From contig CANTUZ010000025.1 in NCBI GenBank assembly GCA_947846985.1, positions 18,164,100 through 18,228,099 of the forward strand: a stretch of 64,000 nt of DNA. Reading direction: 5' to 3'. Both the position numbers and the translations under genes were made by a program. Numbering within the stretch: the first letter of the stretch is position 1; each line of letters opens with the position of its first letter. The notes below the pieces were generated by a model. It was not told the origin of the DNA, did not search any database, and saw only the letters and a program-made list of their open reading frames with translations. The stretch is from Fratercula arctica (lineage: Eukaryota; Chordata; Aves; Charadriiformes; Alcidae). Shown here piece after piece: positions 35,481 through 43,829 of this stretch.

Positions 35481-35927
35481 TGTAAGGGACAGGCTGTAAA
35501 TTCCCTGACGAGGAGCAGAAGGCCCTCCAAGCCTTCAATGGAATCCCTCAAACACTCACAAGGAAATAAATAATGCAGGCCTGGCCTTCAAAGAACTGAT
35601 AAGGCTAACACTTCTGGCGCCTGAAAGTGTGGGAGAACTGTCTTGTGAAGACAGGATAGTTCTGCCACTCATGCGGTGAGCTTGCTAGTTCTCAGTTCTC
35701 AAGGCCATTGTGTCCGATGAGTGACCTTTGCTTCATTATCCAGGAAATGCATATGAAAGTGCACACCCCTGCATATGCTAATGAAGATTATAGAGATCAT
35801 GCTAAACGTGTATGACTATGGCACTCGTCTCTCCACCCAAATCATGCTACATGTCACCTGGGAGAAGGGAGAAACCTGAGACGAGTCTGTCCTTGGCAAG
35901 GGGGGTGAACCATGCTAATTCAGCAAA

Positions 35928-35936
35928 CATAAAAGG
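35928..35936 (+). promoter_or_regulatory. TATA-like element of provirus LTR
   Basis: CATAAAAGG, preceded nine bases earlier by an ATGCTAAT octamer-like motif (35912-35919). It is conserved in the inverted solo LTR. Confidence 0.5.
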
Positions 35937-35978
35937 GGAAAATAAGTGCCCCTGGAGAGGGAAACAAAGAAGATAGTG

Positions 35979-36074
35979 CCTGGGAAGATTCTTCCCAAGA
36001 AAGAAGACCGTACCTGGGAAGATATTTCCAAGAAAGAAGAAGATTATGCCTGGGAAGATTCCCTGAAAAAGACG
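35979..36074 (+). repeat. Three ~35-base tandem repeats inside the LTR
   Basis: Units at 35979-36012, 36013-36048 and 36049-36074 each begin CCTGGGAAGAT and continue with AAGAAAGAAG-type purines. The first contains the inverted repeat TGGGAAGA-T-TCTTCCCA. The same repeats lie on the minus strand of the solo LTR (about 840-930), so they belong to the family and are not a local accident. Confidence 0.85.
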
Positions 36075-36468
36075 CTGGAACCAGGACTGGTGATCTCTTT
36101 CTCTCTGTCTTTTTTCTCTGTCTTTTCCTTTCTCTATCCCGCAGTTTCTCTTTTCTCTTAGAATTGTTACGTAACAGTTAGAGTTATTAAGTAACAACCT
36201 TAAGTACGACCTTAAGTACCACTTGCCATGTCGTCCTATACCTGTTGTTAAGTAACACAATGCATACCTTACCATTTGCCATAATTTGTCATATACCTAA
36301 CCAATTATCATGGACTTGTTAAGACCTATACTAATCATTTTGGGAAACTAATAAATGTTTGTATTCGGACCTTGAGATTTATCTCACCTTAGTCTGCGCT
36401 GTTGGGGATTTACGAATCTGAAGTCACTTACCCCCCCTCTTTACTGAGAGTGGGATGTGACATTCTAA

Positions 36469-36486
36469 TGGCGTCACGGACAGGAT
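36469..36486 (+). other. Candidate primer binding site
   Basis: TGGCGTCACGGACAGGAT starts six bases after the LTR end. TGG is the complement of the universal CCA end of tRNAs. The rest does not match tRNA-Lys, -Trp or -Pro sites. A Ser- or Arg-type tRNA end is possible but I cannot fix it by eye. Confidence 0.6.
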
Positions 36487-36518
36487 TTTCTCGGTGTTGG
36501 AAGGTCCTAAGGGAAATG

Positions 36519-36790
36519 ATCTCTCAGCTATAAGCTGGGAGAGGTTCAAGCAGGGGTTAGTGCTTGACTGCTACCTGTATTAAGGGATACCGATTCTCTA
36601 TCTGGCATCGGACAGGGGGGATCGGGAAGCAGCCTCTCAGCTATAAGCCGGGAGAGGTTCGAGCAGGAGCAAAGGCCTGACTGCTACCCGTTAGCCTAAG
36701 GGATACCGATTTTCTATCCAACTGCGGACAGGGAGAGTCCGGGAAGTGGCCTCTCAGCTATAAGCCAGGGGAGATTCGAGCAGTAGCAAG
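36519..36790 (+). repeat. Leader tandem repeat with hairpins
   Basis: About 2.4 copies of a 113-117 base unit, with CTCTCAGCTATAAGC starting at 36521, 36634 and 36751. Each copy starts with a hairpin-forming stretch (CTCTC, AGC, loop TATAA, GC-rich, GAGAG). Copy two keeps the outer stem as CCTCTC/GAGAGG. The array lies between the primer site and the gag ATG, where retroviruses carry packaging and dimerisation signals. Confidence 0.85.
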
Positions 36791-36792
36791 CC

Positions 36793-38252
36793 ATGACAAC
36801 CCGAGAAATGTCTGTGCTTGACTGCTCCCCGATTTTGGAGAAATTGAAGGAGTACAAGGCGTGTTCTACTCCGCCGGGAATGGTCTGGGCCCACGATAAT
36901 TGGCATAATCCAGAAGCAGTGGCAAGTTGTACCACTACCCTTGCAAAGGAGCGAAAGTTGCGGTTAGGTAAAGGAAAAGCTATAGTGTGTGCAGTATTAG
37001 GGGCAGCACTGAGTGCAGCCCAGGAGGATAGACGCTTGACCAGGAAAACAGAAGGAGAGAAAATAAAATCCTTGCAAGAGCAAATTGAAATTTTGCAAAG
37101 TCAATTAGCTGCTGAGCGTAACACCACTCAGCAACTCCACGCAACTTTGTCGGATGCCCTGGACCGAGAAAAAATCTTAAGGTCTGAACTAGAGGAGAGT
37201 AAAAGAGAAACCCATGACCAGACGGATCTTAACCCTTTCTCGGATAGTGAACCGGGACTTACAAATCTGGCAAAATTGGCTAATAGACCTTTGTATCTGA
37301 CAAAGGAGTTAGAGATGAGCAGAAAAATTTTTTGTCCTGAAAATGAGGAGGCAACATTGAGACCTCTGATTAAGACCGAGACTACGGATAATGGTCAGGC
37401 CGGGGGGGTCCCGCAAGTTACCACTGAATACCATATTCAGTGACTGAGTTATCTAAGATTCAGGAAAAATACACCCGCCTAGCAAAAGAGACTGAGACAG
37501 AATATGTGTGGAAGGTGTCATTGACTGGCGGAGACCGGATTTTATTGTCAGAAGATGAGGCACAGGGGTACTGGGGGCCCGGGATATTTTTGACCACTGA
37601 TGACCCAAGAGAACCGTGGTCCTTAACCCAACGAGTTGCATATTGGGCAGGGGGGTTAGATCCCATGGAACGAGGTGACCCCGTGTGTATTGAGACCCCA
37701 ACTATAAACCACTTAACCGAAAGTCTGCAAAAGACTGCCTGTCTCCAGTTGATGCATGACAGACGTTTAGTATCTCGGCAACCCTCTCCAATGTTACTAA
37801 ATGCAAATCCTGACAGAATGACTTCCCTGATCTGAGGCTTGCCTGACTCTTTAAAACTATATGCTGTCCAACTCCAGGACCGTTTGCGGGACGCATTAGC
37901 CCCGAGGGGAGGGAGATAGAATCAGCAGGGGAGAGCTATGACGTGGGTGGACGTGGCACAAGAATAGATTAGAGAAAGCCGAAGGACGGGCCTTATAGGG
38001 GAATCGGGTAAATCTAAACTCGCTGTGCGTAGAGTAGAACAACAGGAGGATCGCACCCCCCCACGAAACCTAGGGGCAAAGAGAAATCTATTGTGTATTG
38101 AAGGAGTTAAGGAGGGAATTTCCCGGGACGTGATGGATGGCCTACCCACTGCAGCCCTAGAGAAGCTCTGGAGCCTGGAAAGATCAAAGGAAATTATCCC
38201 TCAGAACAGAGCAGCCTCCCCGGGAGAAAGGCAAAGCAGAAACAAAATGTAG
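36793..38252 (+). pseudogene. gag remnant with coiled coil
   Basis: The ATG at 36793 follows the third leader repeat (GCCATGA context). The first frame runs 216 codons to TGA at 37441-37443, with a heptad-rich coiled coil at about residues 86-139. The reading then moves to another frame (37440-37835), which carries a conserved block with YWGPGIFLTTDD and AYWAGGLDPMERGDP, the capsid-like part of this avian gag family as I recall it. After further stops (37833, 37917 and more) the same frame continues to 38252 with RDVMDGLPTAALEKL. Gag would form the virion shell. The frame switch and stops make this a pseudogene. Confidence 0.78.
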
Positions 38253-38256
38253 CAAG

Positions 38257-38568
38257 ATGGTGCTAACTGTCCCTCAGACACCAGCTGCCCCTGAGGAGGA
38301 CTTGATTGATCTCAAGTCGGGAAACTGGACGCGCCATTCCCCAATAAGTGAGCTGGGGGACGGCCAGTGCATTCACCTAAGAAGGCTCACGGACAATAGT
38401 AAGGGAGACTTGTTAATTACCTTTCCCCTTGGCCCTTTTAAAACCCCAGTTACATTTTTAGTGGACACCGGTGCTCAGGTCTCAGCACTCCGAGCGGATG
38501 TTGCTGAGCGCAGTGGCATACTTGCTGATAAAAAAGATTTGGGTTACAGATGTTTTTGGAAACTCTAA
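38257..38568 (+). pseudogene. Retroviral protease remnant
   Basis: A 103-codon frame just after the gag stop, in a different frame. The aspartic protease signature is clear: VTFLVDTGAQVSAL at about residues 67-80, with the catalytic-type Asp in DTG. Retroviral protease works as a dimer to cut Gag and Gag-Pol. The flap region is lost from this frame; the expected C-terminal part (GLDLLKG, residues 66-72) is read from the next frame at 38471-39343, which points to a frameshift near 38530-38560. Confidence 0.85.
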
Positions 38569-39285
38569 GCCACAGCCAACGGCCCAGGTTAAGTGCTGGT
38601 TACCTGGAAACAAAACTGCAATAGAGGCTCTCATGATTTTGGGAACTTTACCCACTAATATCTTGGGACTCGATCTTTTAAAGGGACGAGCCTGGGTGGA
38701 TTCAAAAGGAAGGGAATGGAAATTTGGGCTCCCTACTGTCTCTATGAAACTTTTACAGCAAGCGCCTGCATTTCCCCTCTCCAAAACTGTTAATGTAGAA
38801 CCCTACGCCCTGCCCCTTGGAGCAAGGGAAGGGATCACCCCAGTGGTAGCTGAACTACAAGAGCAAGGGGTAATTATCCCCACACACTCGCCCTATAATT
38901 CCCTGGTGCGGCCAGTTCGTAAGCCCAGTGGGAAGTGGCAATTGACAATTGATTACCAGCGTCTGAATGCCAACACAGGCCCCTTGACAGCTGCAGTGCC
39001 TACCATAGCTGAAAGAATCATACAGCAACAACCGATCATTCTACAAGGACCCTTTAAGGTCTTGAAACCTGTGCTGGCTGGAGCCCTCTCCCCTGTGAGG
39101 GTTGCACAGCGAGAAACAGTGAGAAAGTGGTATACACAATTAGATCACTATTGCCACACACAGCAGACAGAGGAGGGAACCCCCAAAGTGCTCATAAAAC
39201 TTGCCCTTCCATTTGAACCCTACCTGAAGAACGTATGGGTTAGGAATCTGCTGTTGGCTGAAGGAATTGAGAAGCTCATTCGAGC
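38550..39285 (+). pseudogene. Reverse transcriptase remnant lacking its catalytic core
   Basis: Part of the 290-codon frame at 38471-39343. After the protease end, residues 125-182 show the N-terminal fingers of reverse transcriptase (ELQEQGVIIPTHSPYNS, RPVRKPSGKWQLTIDYQRLN, PLTAAVPTIAE). The sequence then jumps, near 39020-39045, to a segment (GPFKVLKPVLAG, VRKWYTQLDHYCH) that I place between the polymerase and RNase H parts. No motif with YxDD is present. A second jump near 39236 leads to unrelated codons and a short frame from ATG 39286. The enzyme cannot have been functional in this copy. Confidence 0.75.
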
Positions 39286-39343
39286 ATGGAAAAACCGAAA
39301 GAAATTACCCCTCAGGAAATCTAGTGAGATGGCAGAAATCTAA

Positions 39344-39785
39344 CAGCAGTCCAGGAAAAAAAGGTGTGTGGGGGGGAATTAGAAAAAAAAACCAAACCCA
39401 CAACTTTGTCTCCTGCTGTCTCCTATTGTATGAATCCGCTCCTTTTTTGTGGATCTCTTAGAGACACTCCACAGAATGACTGAACTCTTGCCTTCTTAAC
39501 CCTTTCATCACTGTATTACAATTGTTTTTTATTTTTAAAAGGATATAAACCCTGAAGACTCCCGTCAACATATATGTGTGGGCAGCCACTGATGCTCACG
39601 GGAAGGACCATTGGATCCACACTAGGTGGATCGCCCCATCTTTTTAATTATTTTCTGCTCTATATATGTTTTACAGGTTATAAACAACCATCGTGGGACT
39701 TATATTTTTGATTGTTAAGTGGGTTATTCCTTGCATTGCTTGTCTGATTTTTATTATGCTTGTTTTTGTACTTTCCTAGGGAAGG
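39344..39785 (+). other. Provirus segment with putative env splice acceptor
   Basis: No open frame of note. At 39756-39779 the sequence GCTTGTTTTTGTACTTTCCTAG is a good polypyrimidine tract and acceptor AG, only seven bases before the ATG at 39786. That is where a spliced env mRNA would be joined. Whether it was used is not known. Confidence 0.5.
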
Positions 39786-40619
39786 ATGGTGTGGGAGAAG
39801 TTTGTATTCTTACTTAGTGTATGTATAATCTTGCCTCAGTCAATTGTAAATTTGAATCCCAGTTTTGGCATGGGAGTTGATACAAAGGTTTATGCACATT
39901 TGGAACCATACGGACTAGTGGATGTACATCACCCTCCCTAGTTCCGCACCAGAAGGGTCCAAATTTACAATGATTAGTCTAAATCTTGAAAAAATATTGA
40001 AAATAAATTTAAGTCCCCTTTTTCTTGACCAGAAAGAGGGCCAACCATGGAAAAGTAACAGGGTGTGGATTTTAACACTCAAGGGCTTTTGTATCAACTT
40101 CCGAGCAATTCTGTTTGAGAATATTTATGGAACCAAATTTGTTACCAGTCCTTAACCAATAGTTCTAGTAAGTTGTATTCCCAGTTAAATATGTTTAGAT
40201 ATGCTTTTGGAGAACTAAATGCACAGGTCCAACAAGTCTCCAAGATGACACTCCATAACTGATTAGCATTGAACATGCTGTTGCTTAAAGAGCAAGGAGT
40301 GTGTGGCATGCTAAATCTGACTGAAGGAGAATGCTGTATTACCACCCACAATGCCACCACCTCCATAGAAGAAGCCCATGCAAGGATGAAGGAAGTCTTT
40401 TTACTCCAGGAGTCAGAGATGTTAAGTGTTTGTGGTCAAAACCACAAATACTTTAAATCCCTTATAAAAAGAGCAGGAAAAGACAGCAGAGAGGGACAGG
40501 GACTAGAAGATTTTATTTATTTTTTCACAGTTGGCATTGCTAGTGCTGTGGAAATGCTCCCCCTTAGTGTCTCCCTGACTTGTAAGTGGAATAAGTGGTA
40601 TTGGGAGGAGCAGAACTGA
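39786..40619 (+). pseudogene. env remnant
   Basis: The first frame, 39786-39941, encodes 51 residues with a hydrophobic, signal-like start (FVFLLSVCIILP) and ends in TAG. Following frames hold fragments (39922-40155) that I cannot place firmly. From about 40203 the frame resembles a transmembrane subunit: AQVQQVS heptads, a TGA at 40260, then [20 protein letters not shown], a cysteine cluster like the loop next to the immunosuppressive-type region, followed by NATTS glycosylation-type sites. A hydrophobic stretch lies near the end ([20 protein letters not shown]). Env proteins mediate entry; this copy is broken by several stops and by missing middle sequence. Confidence 0.65.
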
Positions 40620-40620
40620 G

Positions 40621-41410
40621 TGCCCTCCTTTTTTTGCAGTATGTTGTCTTGCTCCCTCCCATCATTTAGTTTAAAAGGAGCATAAATCAACTGATAACAT
40701 TTATTTGGAGTGGAAAATAAAGCTCAGTAGTAAATCTTGTTTGGACTCTAAAATCATCCAAAGAAAAACCTGAAAGAGCTTTTTTTTTTCTTTGCAAATG
40801 TTAAATATCACACACATACACTAAGGGCAGTTTTTTAAACCATTTGCACTTTCTATAAATTTAATACTCACCACACTGCCCCTGAGACAATTCAGTGCCC
40901 TGGCATTGGATTTACAATAATGCATGAATACAGTTTGTTTTGTTGAATGTCTAGAAGGGAACAGGAAGGAAAATAATAATAAAAAAAGATAATGTTTTGG
41001 GGTGGGGGGGAAGCACTGGTGGGAGAGGGAGAGCAAATTAATCTGGATTTATCTCCAGAGAGGAGGAATTGATCTCATTTGTATCCTAACAACTATGCAC
41101 TGTATCTGGCTGGTATAAATATTTTAAAAATATAGATGTCAGTTTTTGCTGTGTGACTGAAATGCACAGTGTTTGCCACAGCAGTGCTCAGTTGATGTCG
41201 CCAGCCCATCTCTATGGCCCTACATCCACAGGCCAACCCTGACCACATGGTCCAGCTCCACAGCGCTGGACTCTGACAGGCAGTGATTTGAGTTTGGATT
41301 AGTACATGTGTGTGAAAACACAACCCTGACAAGGCTAACCATTGCTATATTGCTTTCCAATCTGAAGATTATCCATCCAAGCACTCACTGGACATGGTAG
41401 ATACAGTGAT
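40621..41410. other. Unique sequence after provirus remnant
   Basis: No 3' LTR of the preceding provirus is visible. No gene recognised. Frames at 40821-41332 (minus) have no domain I know. Confidence 0.5.
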
Positions 41411-41600
41411 ATGATCAAGCATTGCAACAGGCTGCCCAGGGAAGTGGTTGAGTCACTATCCCTGGAGGTATTTAGAAGACATGTAGATGTGGTGCTGAGG
41501 GACATGGTTTAGTGGTGGACTTGGTAGTGTTAGGTTTACGGTTAGACTTGATCTTAAAGGTCTTTTCCAACCTAAATGATTCTATGATTCTATGATTTTA
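41411..41600 (+). mobile_element. CR1 LINE fragment, type C tail
   Basis: Begins ATGATCAAGCATTGCAACAGGCTGCCCAGGGAAGTGG, coding in the parent for the [14 protein letters not shown] block. It continues with the type C tail (GGACATGGTTTAGTGGTGG) and ends GATTCTATGATTCTATGATTTTA. Confidence 0.92.
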
Positions 41601-42079
41601 TATATGTATGATATACATATGATTCTCTGATTGAAGGATTGTGTTTCAAGCACAGAGAACTGCAATATAACAATTAATCTCTTCATATTTGCAAACAGAC
41701 ATATTTGTAAACACCATGGACTCAAAAGAGTATTTTAGGCTAAAGGACATTAGTTGCAAAAGGGCAAACAGGACACTTAGGTCAGAGATTTGACATTGTC
41801 AGAAGAGGGATTTTAATGTGGGGAAGCCTAACAAATTGTAAAATGGAGCTTTATAACTTAAAATTTAGATCACAATACACGTAATAGAAGAATTTGAATT
41901 ACATGGCCCAGTAAGCTCTTTTTCCAACTCTGTGCTCCTAATAAGCTTCTTGCTCTGTGTGCTTTCTTTTTCCATGCTTCCTCTCTAGTCTTTTACTTTG
42001 TTCCTGTTATTCAGGCTTGCAAATTTTTTTTAGCTTACTGGTTGCCTAGACAATAAAAATGGTGTGGAAAAATTGTTAC
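41601..42079. other. Unique sequence, no gene seen
   Basis: AT-rich sequence; nothing recognisable. Confidence 0.55.
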
Positions 42080-42226
42080 TCCATTTTATATAGTGGAGCT
42101 AGAGCAGGAGAAAATCAAGTCCCCTTGATTGTTAATAGTTCCATAGGTATTTACAGTAAAAGCCTAAAATAGAACCCAGATTTCCTGAAGCCAAATTCAG
42201 GTCTTTAACCACAATGCTTTGCATCC
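42080..42226 (-). repeat. MIR-like old SINE relic
   Basis: On the minus strand the order of blocks follows the 5' half of MIR. Plus-strand landmarks are CCATTTTATATAGTGG (the ccattttacagatg block), AGAACCCAGATTTCCTG and CAGGTCTTTAACCACAATGC, matching the reverse complement of the MIR tRNA-related head and core. It is strongly decayed. The ERVL-type provirus begins 242 bases downstream. Confidence 0.55.
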
Positions 42227-42467
42227 AAATAATGATTTTTATTCATCTTTAATGAGCTGCTGTATTAACTTGAACAAATGTTACAGTTAAATTACAGCCA
42301 AGCATGCAGAAACAAAACACTTAGGTCACACAGGCCTAAGGATGGTCTCAGAAAACAGTAATTCCACAATTAGTTTGAGGATATATAAAACTCTGGAACA
42401 TCAGCTCTGAGCATGGCTCTGTAGCTGAGAGACTACAGGTCATCCTAGGATGTAAATCAAGGGGAAC

Positions 42468-43218
42468 TGTCCTGGTTTGAGGTAAAACAGAACCAATTTT
42501 CTGTTTTGTAATTTTACTTTTTAGCTGGGCCTCTTCTAACTGACTAACCTCTGAAATTAACAGCATATTGTTCAGAAACTGTTCACTCTCAGAGTGATAA
42601 GACCTGATTATACCAAGGAATGGTATGCACAGAGGCTCTTGCTTATACTTGCTTATACTATAACAACCAAGGTCAGCTAACTTCGTTATTTGCCTCGTTA
42701 GAGGGTCAGAAGCAGAAAAGCATAGAGGGGTCACACCTGCAGGGAGGAGTGGACAGGACAGGTGACCCAAAACTGACCAACAGGGTATTCCATCCCATCT
42801 GCATCATGCTCAGTATAAAAGCTGAGGGATCAAAGGGTCAACTCTCTTTCTTCAGTGGCCAATGTCTGAGGAGGACCCTGTCTGTTTGTCTGCCTTTGAT
42901 CCTGATCTGAGCATTCCTGACTCCAGATCTGGAATCCTGCTCCTGTCCGTTGCTGACTCCAGTCTGGGACTTTCCCTGTGCCTGCTGGTGACGTGATCGT
43001 CATCCTGGGAGCTGGATACGGTTTTGCATATATTGTATACTTTTTATTTTATTCTATTATTATTTATTATTTCCTTATTTATTATTATTTTCATTAAAGT
43101 AGTTTAGTTCTTCTTCTAAACTCGTAAATCTCCTTATCTCTTCCTCTCCCTTCTTTGGAGAGGGAGGGCGGAGTGCCATCTGTCTTTCTGATTGCCCAAT
43201 CCGGCCAAAATCACAACA
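42468..43218 (+). mobile_element. 5' LTR of ERVL-type provirus
   Basis: This 751-base LTR begins TGTCCTGGTTTGAGG and ends CCAAAATCACAACA. It has TATAAAA at 42814-42820 and an ATTAAA signal at 43093-43098 after an AT-rich stretch. The solo LTR at 17465-18207 is a close relative on the same strand. Confidence 0.93.
42814..42820 (+). promoter_or_regulatory. TATA box of ERVL-type 5' LTR
   Basis: TATAAAA in the context CAGTATAAAAGCTGAG, shared with the 17465 LTR. It is the likely start-site element for the proviral transcript. Confidence 0.65.
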
Positions 43219-43225
43219 GATTTAT

Positions 43226-43243
43226 TGGCGCCCAATGTGGGGC
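43226..43243 (+). other. Primer binding site, tRNA-Lys type
   Basis: TGGCGCCCAATGTGGGGC, seven bases after the LTR end, with CTCGA following. It differs at one position from the complement of the 3' end of tRNA-Lys (CTT type), which in birds and mammals ends CCCCACGTTGGGCGCCA. It would prime minus-strand DNA synthesis. Confidence 0.9.
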
Positions 43244-43331
43244 TCGACTGTGGCACAACCAGAGCTCTGATAGATGGTCTGAATAGTCTGAATTCCAGCT
43301 TGCTCAGAGATTGAAACAGACAGCTCACATC

Positions 43332-43762
43332 ATGTCGTTGTTATACAGATTACTGTATCGTCTCTTTGTAGGGATTTCTTTAAAGTTAATTGATACGGCA
43401 ATGCTTAACTTGCCTTATGTGTTGTATAACTTGCTCTTTGTGTCTGTATGTGGTGGTTCAAACGTGCTATTCTGCTGCTGTGTTTAATTCTGATCCATAC
43501 TGTGACTGAATGGATAGCTTCTTTACCTGCCTACCTCGGGCATTACGTAATGGATTATGTCACTAATTATGCTAATGATACTTTGAATTTTACCATGGGA
43601 ATGTTTGCTTCGCCCTTTACTGCTCATGCCAAATTGTCACCATCAGAGCCAGGGGATGGATCTCCTTTGGATAGCATGAATGACAGTTGCTTTCTTAAAA
43701 TCATTATTTTAGTGTTGATTTTCCTGAATGGGTTGCAGGGGTGGTTTCTCTTTAAATTTTAG
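43332..43762 (+). pseudogene. Hydrophobic frame ahead of gag
   Basis: Two overlapping frames. The first, from ATG 43332, encodes 51 residues rich in Leu and Tyr and ends in TAA at 43485-43487. The second, 43448-43762, encodes 104 residues with a hydrophobic segment at about residues 6-19, two N-glycosylation-type sites (NDT at 43, NFT at 47), and a second strong hydrophobic segment at 81-101 ending in FLFKF and TAG. The pattern is that of a small membrane protein split by a frameshift. It lies between the primer site and gag. I know no such frame as a standard part of ERVL, and I cannot name a family for it. It could instead be an N-terminal extension of Gag. Confidence 0.55.
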
Positions 43763-43789
43763 TGCGGGAGTAGGTGTTATACGATATGC

Positions 43790-43829
43790 ACTGACACTAC
43801 TCAAACTCCACTGACACTACTCAAACTCC
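43790..43829 (+). repeat. 20-base tandem duplication before gag
   Basis: ACTGACACTACTCAAACTCC occurs twice in a row (43790-43809 and 43810-43829). Twenty is not a multiple of three, so the duplication changes the reading frame at the start of the gag region. Confidence 0.95.

Larger units (their letters stand above)
35481..36462 (+). mobile_element. 5' LTR of degenerate provirus
   Basis: This 982-base LTR starts TGTAAGGGACAGG and ends GGGATGTGACA. It has a TATA-like CATAAAAGG (35928-35936) and an AATAAA (36350-36355) about 110 bases before the end. U3 carries four ATGCTA motifs (35775, 35799, 35844 and 35912). The transcribed part carries three purine-rich repeats. The inverted solo copy at 482-1433 shares all of these. 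Confidence 0.92.
35481..40620 (+). mobile_element. Degenerate endogenous retrovirus lacking a 3' LTR
   Basis: Order on the plus strand: 5' LTR (35481-36462), primer binding site (36469), leader repeats, broken gag, protease, N-terminal part of reverse transcriptase, a jump to a segment that may lie just before RNase H, a second jump to a short frame before env, then env pieces. The reverse transcriptase catalytic core, RNase H and integrase are gone. No second LTR of this family follows within the next kilobases, so the right edge is approximate and no target duplication can be checked. The gag and env types resemble avian class I-like elements more than ERVL, but the class is not certain. 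Confidence 0.85.

Noticed and set aside
35946..36161. 71-codon frame conserved in two LTRs, considered as an LTR-encoded protein
   Set aside because: It begins with GTG in both copies, spans the LTR tandem repeats, and openness is explained by sequence similarity of the two LTRs.
35481..36490. ERVL assignment for the first provirus because of the 5-base duplication of its solo LTR
   Set aside because: The LTR ends, primer site, coiled-coil gag and env remnant do not fit the ERVL pattern seen at 42468; class left open.
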